A stretch of 64,000 nt of DNA from an uncultured Bacilli bacterium (GCA_934095845.1 CAKOKS010000002.1:1-64000); one strand, 5' to 3'; positions 51,508 to 60,306 are shown, numbered from the stretch's first letter. Numbers and translations: made by a program. The notes: generated from the letters alone by a model not told the origin.

Positions 51508-52479
51508 TTATAATTCTTTAATATAATTATTTAATATATTAAAAAGTTCTTCTTTATTTGTTGTTTTGCAAATTTGATTTTTAATATTTGCACTTCCAGG
51601 TAAACCTTTTATATACCAAAGTGCATGAGTACGTATTTCTAAAAGTGCTAATTTTTCATCTTTATCAGCACATAGTAATTCAAAATGTTTTTTTAACATT
51701 TCTAATTTTTCTTTAGAAGATACTTTTGTTGGACATTTACCACTTTCTAAATATTCAACACATTCTTTTATAAGCCATGGGTTACCTAAAACACCTCGAC
51801 CAATCATTACTGCATCGCATCCAGTTTCATCTAACATGCGCTTTGCATCAAAACAACTTTTTACATCACCATTTCCAATTACTGGAATATTTACTGCTTC
51901 CTTTACCTTTTTAATTAAGTTCCAATCGGCATTACCACTATAGCCCTGAGAACGAGTTCTTGCATGAAGTGCAATTGCGCTAGCTCCTGCTTTTTCAATA
52001 TATTTTGCAACTTCAACACAGTTAATGGTTGAAAAGTCCCATCCACTTCTTATCTTTACTGTAACTGGAACATTTACTGCTTCAACTACAGATTTAACTA
52101 TTTCATAAATCTTTTCAGGATTTTTTAATAAAGATGCACCAGCCTGAGATTTTAAAGCAATTTTAGGAACAGGGCAACCCATATTGATATCGATGATGTC
52201 TGGATGCATTAGCTCTTCTATTTTCTTTGCCGCAATTACAAATGAATCCTTGTCGTTTCCAAATATTTGTTGAGCTATAGGTCTTTCACTTTCATCCATT
52301 TTTAAAAGTTCAATTGTTTTTTCATTATTATACATGATGGCTTTATCACTCACCATTTCAGCATATATTAAACCAGCACCCATACTTTTTATTATTTTTC
52401 GATATGAGGTATTTGATATGCCTGCCATTGGTGCTAAAACAATTCTGTTCTTAATTTCTACATTACCTATTTTCCACAT
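51508..52479 (-). CDS. dus: tRNA-dihydrouridine synthase (DusB-like)
   Basis: 323-residue FMN TIM barrel. LAPMAGISNTSYRKI at the start, the catalytic Cys in INMGCPVPKI (~96-105), VKIRSGWD (~140), HARTRSQGYSG (~170), IGNGDV (~200) and VMIGRGVLGNPWL (~225). Reduces uridines in tRNA D loops. Its start overlaps the pduL stop by 13 bases. Confidence 0.95.
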   Translation of the reverse strand: MWKIGNVEIKNRIVLAPMAGISNTSYRKIIKSMGAGLIYAEMVSDKAIMYNNEKTIELLKMDESERPIAQQIFGNDKDSFVIAAKKIEELMHPDIIDINMGCPVPKIALKSQAGASLLKNPEKIYEIVKSVVEAVNVPVTVKIRSGWDFSTINCVEVAKYIEKAGASAIALHARTRSQGYSGNADWNLIKKVKEAVNIPVIGNGDVKSCFDAKRMLDETGCDAVMIGRGVLGNPWLIKECVEYLESGKCPTKVSSKEKLEMLKKHFELLCADKDEKLALLEIRTHALWYIKGLPGSANIKNQICKTTNKEELFNILNNYIKEL

Positions 52480-53030
52480 ACTTTAAAATCCACTTTGCTT
52501 CCTGTCTCAAGATTATAAAGTTTACTTTGGTCTCTGTCAATATGAAGTTCTAATACTCCATTATCACTTACTTTTAATTTTGCTTCAAATAAAAAATCTT
52601 GATTATTATATACATATAAAATTTGTTTATTACTAAGGCCTAAAGAAGAACTCATGTTTGGATTCATATGAATATGATTTTCAGCAATAATAACTCCATT
52701 ATTTAAAGTAACTTTTCCACATGGTCCAATTAATGTTATACCAGGAGTATCTTTTAAATCTCCACTCTGTCTCGCCGGTGGAAACACTTCTAAATAATTA
52801 GCATCAAACTTAGATATTTCAACTTGATTATATTTTCTAAAAGGGCCAACTATTCTAACATGTTCAAGTATTTTATTATTATTTTCTAAAGTAACAGTTT
52901 CTATAGTTGCAAATTCTCCTTTTTGACTTAAAGCATTTCTTTTTATCATTGGTTTTTCTCCAAAGAGAGATGCCCATGTTTCTTTTGTTAAATGCACATG
53001 ATGATTACTTACTCCTACATTAACTTCCAT
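52467..53030 (-). CDS. pduL: PduL-type phosphotransacylase
   Basis: 187 residues from ATG 53030 (GGTGA ahead). Two beta-barrel repeats; zinc ligands VSNHHVHL near the start and AENHIHMNP (~125). VTLENNNKILEHVRIVGPFR-type segment (VRIVGPFRKYNQVE) is characteristic. Converts acyl-CoA and phosphate to acyl phosphate; without a microcompartment operon here it probably serves as the acetate-forming phosphotransacetylase. No acetate kinase is in the window. It is first gene of pduL-dus. Confidence 0.9.
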   Translation of the reverse strand: MEVNVGVSNHHVHLTKETWASLFGEKPMIKRNALSQKGEFATIETVTLENNNKILEHVRIVGPFRKYNQVEISKFDANYLEVFPPARQSGDLKDTPGITLIGPCGKVTLNNGVIIAENHIHMNPNMSSSLGLSNKQILYVYNNQDFLFEAKLKVSDNGVLELHIDRDQSKLYNLETGSKVDFKVCGK

Positions 53031-53104
53031 TATATTCACCATTTCCATTTTATCAAATTATTGGGACTTTTCATAGGTTAATACCAGTAATTATTTCTAT
53101 TTAA

Positions 53105-53129
53105 CAAAAAAAAGTCATTTCTGACTTTA
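53105..53129 (-). terminator. Terminator after the HAD phosphatase gene
   Basis: Minus strand AAAGTCA-GAAA-TGACTTT plus T5, overlapping the stop codon. Confidence 0.88.
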
Positions 53130-53696
53130 ATTGAACTTCTTCTCTATAAGTTTTTCATGTTTTACTATAAAACTTTTTTTAGCAAGTTTTAATATTGGAA
53201 TATCACTTAAAGAATCTGAATATGATTCACATACATATAAATTTTTATATTTTTGATTTAATCTTCTTACCTTTTCTTCCCCATGACAATTTTCGCATTT
53301 AAATTTACCTGTTTTTTTATCTACATCACTTCCAATTAAATCTAATACATTTAATTTTTTACAAATTGGCTTTAATAAAAATTCAGGTGAAGCTGATATT
53401 ATTATGTCTTTTGAATGATCTTTTTTTAAATAAAAATCTTTGATATAAATTTCATGAGTTTTCCAAAATGAATCTACTAACTCATCAACATTATTAACAT
53501 ATTTCAAAAATGAAAAAATAGTTTCTTTCATTTTAGTTTTATTTATTATTCCTAATTTATATTTTATTGCTGCTAATACTATTTTAGGAAATAAAATAAG
53601 TATTTTTAAATTTTTTGATAAAGCATAGAAGAAAAAATCTGTCGAAGAATCTCCTTCATATATAGTTTTATCAAAATCATATAAATTTACTTTCAT
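53127..53696 (-). CDS. HAD-IB family phosphatase
   Basis: 189 residues. DxDxT motif as YDFDKTIYEGDS (~7-18), motif II ISASPEFL (~102), Lys in the EKVRRL segment (~142) and motif III YSDSLSDIPIL (~159). A CHGEEK turn with two Cys (CENCHG, ~135) is typical of this HAD-IB group. The helical cap contains a hydrophobic stretch (LKILILFPKIVLAAI) that may touch membranes. Its start overlaps the stop of tagO (ATGA), so the substrate may be an envelope precursor (inference). Confidence 0.82.
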   Translation of the reverse strand: MKVNLYDFDKTIYEGDSSTDFFFYALSKNLKILILFPKIVLAAIKYKLGIINKTKMKETIFSFLKYVNNVDELVDSFWKTHEIYIKDFYLKKDHSKDIIISASPEFLLKPICKKLNVLDLIGSDVDKKTGKFKCENCHGEEKVRRLNQKYKNLYVCESYSDSLSDIPILKLAKKSFIVKHEKLIEKKFN

Positions 53697-54745
53697 TTTT
53701 TCCCTTTCTTTTCATGTTCAAATAAAATATCTGTTTTCATGACTAAAACTATAAATAGTATTAATAGAATTAGGTATAATATTATACTTATTTTTTTGTC
53801 TCCTAAAGTATAAAATATAGAAACTGATGCAAATAAAGTATTTATTAAGTACATTATGATAACTGTTTTTTTAGTTGATTTAGTTGTTTTTAATAATTGA
53901 TGATGTAAGTGTTCTCGATCAGCATGATCAATACTTTCACCTCTAAGCATTCTTCTACACATTGCAAAGAATGTATCAATTATAGGAACAAATAAAGTTA
54001 GTAATGGAATTATTAATGAAGTAATTGTTGCCGTTTTAAATCCTAAAAGAGCAATAACTGAGATTATAAAACCTAAAAATAAGCTTCCTGTATCTCCCAT
54101 GAATATTTTAGCAGGAGCAAAATTATAAACCAAGAAACCTAAACATGCACCAATCATGATTAGACACATAATTACATCTAGTCCGCCAAGTCTATTCATA
54201 ATATAACCTATTATCGAAATTGTAATAAAGTAAATTGTAGAAGTTCCTGCTGCCAAACCATCAAGTCCATCACATAAATTAATAGCATTCATGATGGATA
54301 CCATAAATAAAACAGCAATTGGGTATGCAAATATTCCAAAATGGAAAGTAGTTCCAAATATAGTCATATCTGCAAGAGTAATATTTCCATAAAAAACAGT
54401 TATACATGCTGCAGCTATTTGCATTAAAAACTTAATCTTTGGTGGTAATGGTTTTATATCATCAAGCATACCAGTTATAACTATTACAAAACCACCAATT
54501 AAAACTGATAACATTTGAGTTGTCTTAGGTGCAAATAACATATAACCAATTAAGAATGCAAAGAATATTGCAAGTCCACCCATAGATGGCATTATGTGAT
54601 TATGAACCTTCCTTTTATGATCTGGTTTATCAACTGCTCCTACATGGAAAGCAATTTTTTTTACAACAGGAGTTAAGACAACTGATGCTAAGAACGTTAT
54701 AAGTATTATTAAAAAGACATTATAACCATTAATAAATAAATCCAT
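53693..54745 (-). CDS. tagO: Undecaprenyl-phosphate sugar-1-phosphate transferase (TagO/WecA/MraY-like)
   Basis: 350 residues, ten or so membrane segments. Conserved cytoplasmic loops: VDKPDHKRKVHNH with PSMGGLAIF (~38-58), DDIKPLPPKIKFLMQ (~91), NLCDGLDGLAAG (~151-162, catalytic), FMGDTGSLFLGFI (~216) and DREHLHHQLL (~277). Starts wall teichoic acid or similar glycopolymer synthesis by loading GlcNAc-phosphate on the lipid carrier; the missing downstream glycosyltransferase genes make the polymer unknown. Co-transcribed with the HAD phosphatase. Confidence 0.93.
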   Translation of the reverse strand: MDLFINGYNVFLIILITFLASVVLTPVVKKIAFHVGAVDKPDHKRKVHNHIMPSMGGLAIFFAFLIGYMLFAPKTTQMLSVLIGGFVIVITGMLDDIKPLPPKIKFLMQIAAACITVFYGNITLADMTIFGTTFHFGIFAYPIAVLFMVSIMNAINLCDGLDGLAAGTSTIYFITISIIGYIMNRLGGLDVIMCLIMIGACLGFLVYNFAPAKIFMGDTGSLFLGFIISVIALLGFKTATITSLIIPLLTLFVPIIDTFFAMCRRMLRGESIDHADREHLHHQLLKTTKSTKKTVIIMYLINTLFASVSIFYTLGDKKISIILYLILLILFIVLVMKTDILFEHEKKGKK

Positions 54746-54810
54746 TCCTTCACTTCCTTAAATAAATTATACACTATTATTAGGTTTAAAAAAAGAAATT
54801 TTTGCAAAAT

Positions 54811-54833
54811 AAAAAACTCATGTTGGTGAGTTC
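54811..54833 (-). terminator. Terminator after tRNA-Glu
   Basis: Minus strand AACTCA, loop CCAACA, TGAGTT plus T4; begins 11 bases after the tRNA CCA end. Confidence 0.78.
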
Positions 54834-54843
54834 AATTTTCTAA

Positions 54844-54920
54844 TGGTGACCTGTATGGGATTCGGACCCATGTATGTAACCTTGAGAGGGTTATGTGTTA
54901 AACCACTTCACCAACAGGCC
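54844..54920 (-). tRNA. tRNA-Glu (anticodon CTC)
   Basis: 77 nt: acceptor GGCCTGT/ACAGGTC with one G-U pair, D arm TTGGTGAAGTGGTTTAACAC, anticodon loop CTCTCAA, T arm ATGGG-TCCGAAT-CCCAT, encoded CCA. The body is a typical bacterial tRNA-Glu, but the anticodon is CTC rather than the usual TTC. It reads only GAG, which is the rare Glu codon at this GC. A TGTTAAAAT extended -10 lies upstream. Confidence 0.93.
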
Positions 54921-54985
54921 AAAAAATAAATCTATATTCATTTTAACATGTTTATTAAAAATAATACAATATAAAGTTTAAAAAA

Positions 54986-55008
54986 AACGCACAAAATGTA
55001 CGCTTTAT
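54986..55008 (-). terminator. Terminator of the helical-repeat gene cluster
   Basis: Minus strand AAGCGTACA-TTT-TGTGCGTTT with two G-U pairs and a T5 extension, overlapping the last stop codon. Confidence 0.78.
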
Positions 55009-55316
55009 ATACCAAACATAACTAAGTTATCAACATTATTATTAACTATTTTTTTAAATAATCTACTATCAATTTTACTTATCTTTTTTTCTAGTTCTTC
55101 TGGAGTTGTAACTATTAAATCAAATCGATGCATTATTATATTGAATAATTCACTTGATATATTTATTGAATTATAATAATTTAAAACTTCTTTTATGTTT
55201 TCACTTTCAACATCTAAAATATCAATATATTCTTTTTTTAAATCTCTTAATATATATTCATATTCAATATTACTTACTCCATAATCTTTAATATAACTTA
55301 TCAAATTAATCACCAT
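55005..55316 (-). CDS. Small helical-repeat protein, last gene of the cluster
   Basis: 103 residues, all helical, no known function. The middle (NISSELFNIIMHRFDLIVTT followed by PEELEKKIS, ~50-79) has the spacing of mTERF-type repeats: helix, a short 'P...L' turn, helix. It overlaps the preceding gene by 11 bases, so the two are co-translated. It could be a split-off end of that protein. Confidence 0.6.
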   Translation of the reverse strand: MVINLISYIKDYGVSNIEYEYILRDLKKEYIDILDVESENIKEVLNYYNSINISSELFNIIMHRFDLIVTTPEELEKKISKIDSRLFKKIVNNNVDNLVMFGI

Positions 55317-56664
55317 CTTTTAAACTTTCAACAACTAACTCTTCTAAATTATTTGTTAAGCATTTATATGTAATTGTTTCCTTATCATTATTTTTTAAAT
55401 ATCTAACATAATCTTCTAATGATTCCACTTTTAATAATACATAGTTTCTACTTTCACTTATAAATTTATCAAAATCAACTATTGTATTTTTTATGTAATT
55501 GGCATTTTTTACAATTAAACTTGGATTTATTGCAAGTGTCTTATAACATTTGTTGATAACTTGTTTTTTGTTAAATCCCATTTCTTCTAAATGATTCAAA
55601 GTAAAACTTAAATCACTTGGACTTATTATCATAAATAATGGAGCATTTTTTATTAAAACAGGATAATTTATTTCTAATGACTTTAACATTTCAATATTCT
55701 TTTTAAATGTTTCATACATTGGTTTATAAGTATCATTTTCATCTTTAATAAAACAAGTAGCCACATTATTACAAACTGATTTTAAAAGAGGAACATTAAT
55801 TTTACCATTAATGTCTCTAGTTAAATCAACTACATTTTTTATAGTTTCTGGATCAGAATAAAGCATAATTATAAGTTTTGCTTTAAAATTATTTTTGGAA
55901 ATTAAATGTAGTATCCCATAATTTTCAGCTTTATTTTTACTCATAAGTATAAAGTTATTCATAAGTATATCTCGATTAACCGTAACAAATCTTGCAAGTA
56001 TTTCACTAGATAAATCTTTATAACTACATCCAACTTTATTAAGAATTTCTTTTATATCTGTATCTTCTTCAATTGATTTAATTGTCTTTGTTTCAATAAC
56101 TGGTAATATATTATCTGGAGTTTTTAATATTGCTAAATTGTGTATAGATATATATTCCATTATTTTATAATAATTAGTTTCAAAATCTATTGCATTATAA
56201 TCATTTACTATTTTTTCTATAAAAGAAAAGTTAATTATTAACTCATTATTAACAATTTTATCTAATAATTCATCTAAAGAATTTAAATATTCTTCTAAAT
56301 CAATAAGTCCTTTATTTTTAGATTCAATATATTCCCTCATAATATCTAAAAATGTTGTTATATCTTTTGAGAATTTTGGTTTAAAGTTAACATTTAATTT
56401 ATACTTTTCTTGACCAATATATAAGTCTCTTATATTTTTTATAGAATTTATAAATTTTTCTTTATTTTTAGCAGAAGAAAAATTTACTATTTCTTCAATT
56501 AAATCATTTTCTAAATTTTTTATATTATCTTTTTTCTTTTCTATTTGATGATATAGTTTGATTAAATCAATGTCATTAAAATATACTGTTTCATTTTTTT
56601 TATTCAACAATTCATCTTTTCTAGAATTTATAATTGATAATAATAATTCATTGCTAGTATTCAC
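55306..56664 (-). CDS. Helical-repeat (mTERF-like) protein of unknown function
   Basis: 452 residues, cytoplasmic and almost entirely helical. N-terminal 180 residues are Lys/Glu/Asn-rich with coiled-coil character. From about 210 on come units of roughly 30-38 residues with a conserved turn: NPSLIVKNANYIKNTI (~398), APLFMIISPSDLSFTLNHL (~355) then EEMGFNKKQVINKCYKTLAI, and DPETIKNVVDL (~275). These resemble the helical solenoid of mTERF nucleic-acid-binding proteins, but no family match is claimed. It is the middle gene of a three-gene cluster. Confidence 0.65.
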   Translation of the reverse strand: MNTSNELLLSIINSRKDELLNKKNETVYFNDIDLIKLYHQIEKKKDNIKNLENDLIEEIVNFSSAKNKEKFINSIKNIRDLYIGQEKYKLNVNFKPKFSKDITTFLDIMREYIESKNKGLIDLEEYLNSLDELLDKIVNNELIINFSFIEKIVNDYNAIDFETNYYKIMEYISIHNLAILKTPDNILPVIETKTIKSIEEDTDIKEILNKVGCSYKDLSSEILARFVTVNRDILMNNFILMSKNKAENYGILHLISKNNFKAKLIIMLYSDPETIKNVVDLTRDINGKINVPLLKSVCNNVATCFIKDENDTYKPMYETFKKNIEMLKSLEINYPVLIKNAPLFMIISPSDLSFTLNHLEEMGFNKKQVINKCYKTLAINPSLIVKNANYIKNTIVDFDKFISESRNYVLLKVESLEDYVRYLKNNDKETITYKCLTNNLEELVVESLKDGD

Positions 56665-56675
56665 ACTTTATCACC

Positions 56676-57971
56676 CTATTTTTTTATTGCATCTATTCTT
56701 GAAAGAGCATATGTTTTTGTTTCATTATACATGTCCATAAGTTCTTCTAGATATGTAAGTCTTTCCTTTTTTTCTTCTCCATCTAATGTTGGTATTATAT
56801 CAATTGTTTCTTTTATTCCTTTTAGTATTGGTATAGTTTTTAATACAACAGCTTCATTTTCAGTAAAACCAAGTTCTAGTATTTCACTTACAGTTTTATC
56901 TAAATATGTTTCTGCTTCAGTTGCATATTTGTTTAAATATTCTTCGTTTTCAACAATTAAAGCCGTTGCTAAATCTAAACTTACTTTTTCACGATCAACA
57001 AAGAATCCTTCTAGCATAGTTATTGCATCTTTTAAAGAATCTATTTCAATATTATTATTTTGTAGATTTTCTTTATCTTCTTGATTTTCGTTTTTATCCA
57101 TTTCAATGAAATATTCATATTTTAAATATAAACTATTTATTGCAAGAGATACTAAAGTATTAATTGTCTTTGCTTGATCTAAATTATGTTTTTTAGCGAT
57201 ACGTATTCCTTCTTTTGGAATAAATACTAAAGTTTCATAGTCAATGTAAGGCATTTCTTTTCTAACAATACTAACGTATTCATCATCATTTAAGTAATCA
57301 CTTACTAAGAAATATATATGGCTTTTTAAGTCAAAATCTTCAACATCTTTTTTGCCTTTTAGTTTAAATGTTATGTTTTGTAAATTAATATATTTTAAAA
57401 TTTCAATTTTATCTAATGATTCAAGACTACATTCACTCATTAAAGCTTTTAGTTCTTCAAAATCTGATTCATCAAATAATGTATCAAATTCTTTTTCACT
57501 GAATAAATTAATATATTTTTTATACTTTTCTACTTTTGTTGATTCAAAACTTACTTGATTTGAATATCTAATATTATATTCTTCTAAATATCTATCAATA
57601 ATGTTTAGTATGTTTTGAAAATAAGCAGTAAGTTCACTTTTTGTTTCTTCGTTTCTAGTATTTTTTATTGCTTCACGATTTTGCTCAAAAGAATTAATTA
57701 TTGTTTTATCATTTACGCCAATAAGATTAAGTATTTCTTCTAAGTCTTTTTTATCAAATAGAAGAATATCACTTCTTAAGATATCTCCAGCACGAAGTCC
57801 TAGAGGAGGTCCCATTATGTAACGTTTTACAATGTCACATATACGTTCATAATTGATACTTAAATTTCGGTTTTGTTCATGTAAGTCAGATAAATCTTTG
57901 ATCTTGTTTTCAAGTTCACGGACAAAATTATTAATACTGTTTTTCATTTTTCCATTAATAACGTTACTCAT
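56676..57971 (-). CDS. Helical protein of unknown function, first gene of the cluster
   Basis: 431 residues from ATG 57971. AAGGAGG lies five bases ahead of it; the adjacent upstream ATG is too close, and the frame further up to 58070 runs through the promoter area. The protein is cytoplasmic and helical. Residues ~1-60 look like a coiled coil, followed by YIMGPPLGLRAGDILRS (~56-72), which is rich in conserved-looking Gly/Pro, and by repeated Leu/Glu helices. Its general layout resembles that of the downstream 452-residue protein. Function is unknown. Gap to the next gene is 11 bases. Confidence 0.65.
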   Translation of the reverse strand: MSNVINGKMKNSINNFVRELENKIKDLSDLHEQNRNLSINYERICDIVKRYIMGPPLGLRAGDILRSDILLFDKKDLEEILNLIGVNDKTIINSFEQNREAIKNTRNEETKSELTAYFQNILNIIDRYLEEYNIRYSNQVSFESTKVEKYKKYINLFSEKEFDTLFDESDFEELKALMSECSLESLDKIEILKYINLQNITFKLKGKKDVEDFDLKSHIYFLVSDYLNDDEYVSIVRKEMPYIDYETLVFIPKEGIRIAKKHNLDQAKTINTLVSLAINSLYLKYEYFIEMDKNENQEDKENLQNNNIEIDSLKDAITMLEGFFVDREKVSLDLATALIVENEEYLNKYATEAETYLDKTVSEILELGFTENEAVVLKTIPILKGIKETIDIIPTLDGEEKKERLTYLEELMDMYNETKTYALSRIDAIKK

Positions 57972-58109
57972 CATAACCTCCTTATTCTCTTTCATTTTAA
58001 CATAATACATACGTTTATGTAAAGACTTCAAGCCTAGTTTTAATAATATTTTGTGGTATTGTTTATACATAAAAGTTGTGATATTATTTAAAATAGCTAG
58101 GGTGATGAA

Positions 58110-58409
58110 ATGAATACTAATACTACAAAATTATTTGATGCTAATAATAATTTAATTGATACATTTGAAATTGAAGTTGAAAACGTGTTAAAAAGCATTT
58201 ATGGTGAAAATTATTATGATATTGATGAAGATTTTATAAAAGAAGAAATTAAGCCACAAAAAGCAGAAAAAAATAATGAAATAAGCAAAAAACATATTAG
58301 AATAACTGATTTTATACCATTATTATTCTTTATACTTATTTTTGTTATAATCGTTCTTGCTGGTTATTATTTTTTAAGTAATTTTGACTTTACTTCAATT
58401 TTAAAGTAG
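58110..58409 (+). CDS. Small C-terminally anchored membrane protein
   Basis: 99 residues, unknown. A cytoplasmic acidic front (FDANNNLIDTFEIEVENVLK, split DTFEIEVENV; ENYYDIDEDFIKEE) and one membrane segment near 72-92. AGGGTGATGAA supports the start. It is divergent from the helical-repeat cluster and seven bases before the next small gene. Confidence 0.65.
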   Translation: MNTNTTKLFDANNNLIDTFEIEVENVLKSIYGENYYDIDEDFIKEEIKPQKAEKNNEISKKHIRITDFIPLLFFILIFVIIVLAGYYFLSNFDFTSILK

Positions 58410-58416
58410 GTATTTT

Positions 58417-58668
58417 ATGAAAAACGAAAATTTTGGTACAGTAAACCCTGAATATACAATGATGAAAAAAGTTAAAGACAATTTATATTTATCTGAAGAA
58501 GAGATGGAAATTTTAAAATCTTATAATATAAATTATTTAAATTGTGCAAATTTAAAAGAAGTTATTGAAGAACTTATGTATTTAAGTGAAGAATGTGATG
58601 ATGACGTTATAGAAAACTTACTTGATATTCTTTCTGAAAGAGATTATTACGAGAATTACAATAAATAA
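58417..58668 (+). CDS. Small acidic hypothetical protein
   Basis: 83 residues, unknown, soluble, helical and strongly acidic near the end (YLSEECDDDVIENLLDILSE, ~52-71). NYLNCANLKEVIEELMYL gives the only Cys apart from that one. TAGGTATTTT before the ATG gives a weak ribosome site; co-transcription with the upstream anchored protein is likely from the 7-base gap. Confidence 0.6.
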   Translation: MKNENFGTVNPEYTMMKKVKDNLYLSEEEMEILKSYNINYLNCANLKEVIEELMYLSEECDDDVIENLLDILSERDYYENYNK

Positions 58669-58671
58669 TTA

Positions 58672-58700
58672 TTGATATTCAGTAATTTTTTTGTTATAAT
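58672..58700 (+). promoter_or_regulatory. Promoter of the small XRE/YozG-like regulator
   Basis: TTGATA (58672-58677), 17-base spacer ending TGT, TATAAT (58695-58700). The start site would fall near 58707, exactly on an upstream ATG, so the next ATG at 58725 with AAAGG ahead is preferred. Confidence 0.75.
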
Positions 58701-58724
58701 CATAATATGAAAGGTAGTGTTGAT

Positions 58725-58949
58725 ATGGCTATTGTTGTTCATTTAGATCGTGTTATGGTTGATAAAAAAATTAGTTTAAATAAGCTTTCTGAAGATGTTG
58801 GTGTTTCTATTTCAAATCTTTCGAACTTGAAAACTGGTAAAATAAAAGCAATTAGATTTTCTACGTTAGAAGCAATTTGTAAAACGTTGAAATGTCAACC
58901 TGCTGATATACTTGAATATGTTGAAGATGATGCAAAAGGATTGCTATAA
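58725..58949 (+). CDS. Small XRE/YozG-type DNA-binding protein
   Basis: 74 residues from ATG 58725: essentially just a Cro/CI helix-turn-helix. MVDKKISLNKLSEDVGVSIS is the first pair of helices and NLSNLKTGKIKAIRFSTLEA the recognition part; the end KTLKCQPADILEY is typical of the YozG/HTH_26 family. Such proteins are stand-alone repressors or toxin-antitoxin regulators. No toxin gene is adjacent that I recognise. Followed by a hairpin shared with the convergent pseudouridine synthase. Confidence 0.82.
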   Translation: MAIVVHLDRVMVDKKISLNKLSEDVGVSISNLSNLKTGKIKAIRFSTLEAICKTLKCQPADILEYVEDDAKGLL

Positions 58950-58965
58950 GCAACCCTTTTTATTT
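58937..58965. terminator. Bidirectional terminator after the small regulator
   Basis: GGATTGC-TATAA-GCAACCC with one mismatch and TTTTT on the plus side; CTTTTGC on the minus side is weaker. It spans the regulator's stop codon. Confidence 0.6.
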
Positions 58966-59613
58966 GAATATATCGTAATATTTTGGAACTTTGGCATAAA
59001 ATCTGCGTTCTATATTTCCAGGTAATAATAGAATAAGCTCCTCATGATGAAGACACATATGTCTAAGAGGATTTTTTGTTGAACCATATTTTTTATCACC
59101 AATTATTGGATGATTCATATTAGCAAGTGCAACTCTTATTTGGTTTTTTCTTCCTGTCTTTATTGTTATGTTTAAGATACTGTAACTTTTACTTCTTTTT
59201 ATTGTTTCAAAGTCAGTTATAGCAAGTTTACCTGTTGAATCATTAGTTTTATAAGTTTTTAATGTTTTATCTTCTTTTAAGTATTCTTCAATATGACCTT
59301 TATCCTCTTTAACACAACCTTCTACAACGGCATAATATTTTCTTAATTTAGCAATTTTATTCCAGTTATTTTGTAGGTAAGATTTCATTTTCTCATTTTT
59401 TGCAAACACAACTATACCTGAAGTTTCATAATCTAACCTATGAACAATAAATATTCTATTGTTTTTATTTTTTTTATGAACATATTCATATGCTTCATGA
59501 TATAAAGTTTTAAATTTTTCTTTATCAGTTCCAATTGTAAGTAAATTAGCTGGTTTATTTACAACTAAAAGTTCTTTATCTTCATAGATAATATCCATTT
59601 TTTTAGTTTTCAT
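58960..59613 (-). CDS. RluA-type pseudouridine synthase
   Basis: 217 residues without the N-terminal S4 domain of larger RluD-type enzymes. IIYEDKELLVVNKPANLLT (~9-27), catalytic Asp in FIVHRLDYETSGIVVFAKN (~55-73; HRLDYETSG) and KTGRKNQIRVALANMNHPI (~150), GDKKYG. Modifies rRNA or tRNA; the exact site is unknown. Its start overlaps the last codons of the SNase-like gene by 11 bases, so it is co-translated with that gene. Confidence 0.9.
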   Translation of the reverse strand: MKTKKMDIIYEDKELLVVNKPANLLTIGTDKEKFKTLYHEAYEYVHKKNKNNRIFIVHRLDYETSGIVVFAKNEKMKSYLQNNWNKIAKLRKYYAVVEGCVKEDKGHIEEYLKEDKTLKTYKTNDSTGKLAITDFETIKRSKSYSILNITIKTGRKNQIRVALANMNHPIIGDKKYGSTKNPLRHMCLHHEELILLLPGNIERRFYAKVPKYYDIFK

Positions 59614-60235
59614 AAGTATGATTCCTTTTTAAAAATATGATTAAAAATATGACTAATATAGAGTTTATTAATAATATTTTTTTAATATTTTGATTATCTT
59701 TAGTTTTCTTTTCTTCATTTTTTTCTTCATCTTTATTCTCGTTTTTTATAATTACTCCACTTTGGCAGTACTCTTCTTTTATATCTGGATAGGTCCATAT
59801 ACCTAGTTTATTCTCTAATGCTCTTTTTTGTAAATCGCATAGTTCATCAACATATTTATAATCATTATAAACATAGTTAACTTGAGCATACCCTAAACTA
59901 ATTAAATCATTTTGTAAAAGAGAACCATCTACATATAGATATACTAAAGTTTCCTTATATTTATTTTCTTTATCACTTAATGGATCAAGTTCTATTTCTA
60001 GTTTACTTGCATTTTTAACTTTATTACAAACATAATTATTAATTTCTTTATCTAAAGACCCAGTTGATGAATCCATCATTAAAAGTCTAATTCTTTTATA
60101 TCCAGTAGATGTTTCAACAGTTAAAGAAACAGCACTGTCACAGTTAATAAGTTTTACTTCTTCTTTTTGTTCTTCTGCTTTAACAGAACTTATACAAATA
60201 ATTGAAGTTAAAATTAGTAAAAGTATTTTTTTCAT
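59603..60235 (-). CDS. Membrane-anchored SNase-like protein lacking canonical catalytic residues
   Basis: 210 residues from ATG 60235 (GGTGA ahead). Signal peptide (~1-20), staphylococcal-nuclease (OB) fold to about 155, a Lys/Glu-rich spacer, and one membrane segment near the C-terminus (~184-202), so it is anchored outside. The fold is shown by RIRLLMMDSS (~50), LVYLYVDGSLLQNDLISLGYAQV (as YLYVDGSLLQND; SLGYAQV) and LQKRALENKLGIW (~137). In S. aureus nuclease terms Arg35 aligns with an Arg, but the TPE Glu43 is replaced within DSSTG and Arg87 (YGR) is within NKYKET. It is probably inactive as a nuclease and may bind nucleic acid or protein. Alignment is by eye. Confidence 0.7.
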   Translation of the reverse strand: MKKILLLILTSIICISSVKAEEQKEEVKLINCDSAVSLTVETSTGYKRIRLLMMDSSTGSLDKEINNYVCNKVKNASKLEIELDPLSDKENKYKETLVYLYVDGSLLQNDLISLGYAQVNYVYNDYKYVDELCDLQKRALENKLGIWTYPDIKEEYCQSGVIIKNENKDEEKNEEKKTKDNQNIKKILLINSILVIFLIIFLKRNHTYEN

Positions 60236-60306
60236 TTTTTTCACCACAATAATTATATAAAAAAAATAATATAAAGTAAATTATAAGTAATATATTTATT
60301 ATTTTA

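Noticed and set aside
58725..58949. Toxin-antitoxin pair with the preceding 83-residue protein
   Set aside because: The regulator has its own promoter after that gene, and the 83-residue acidic protein shows no toxin-like feature.
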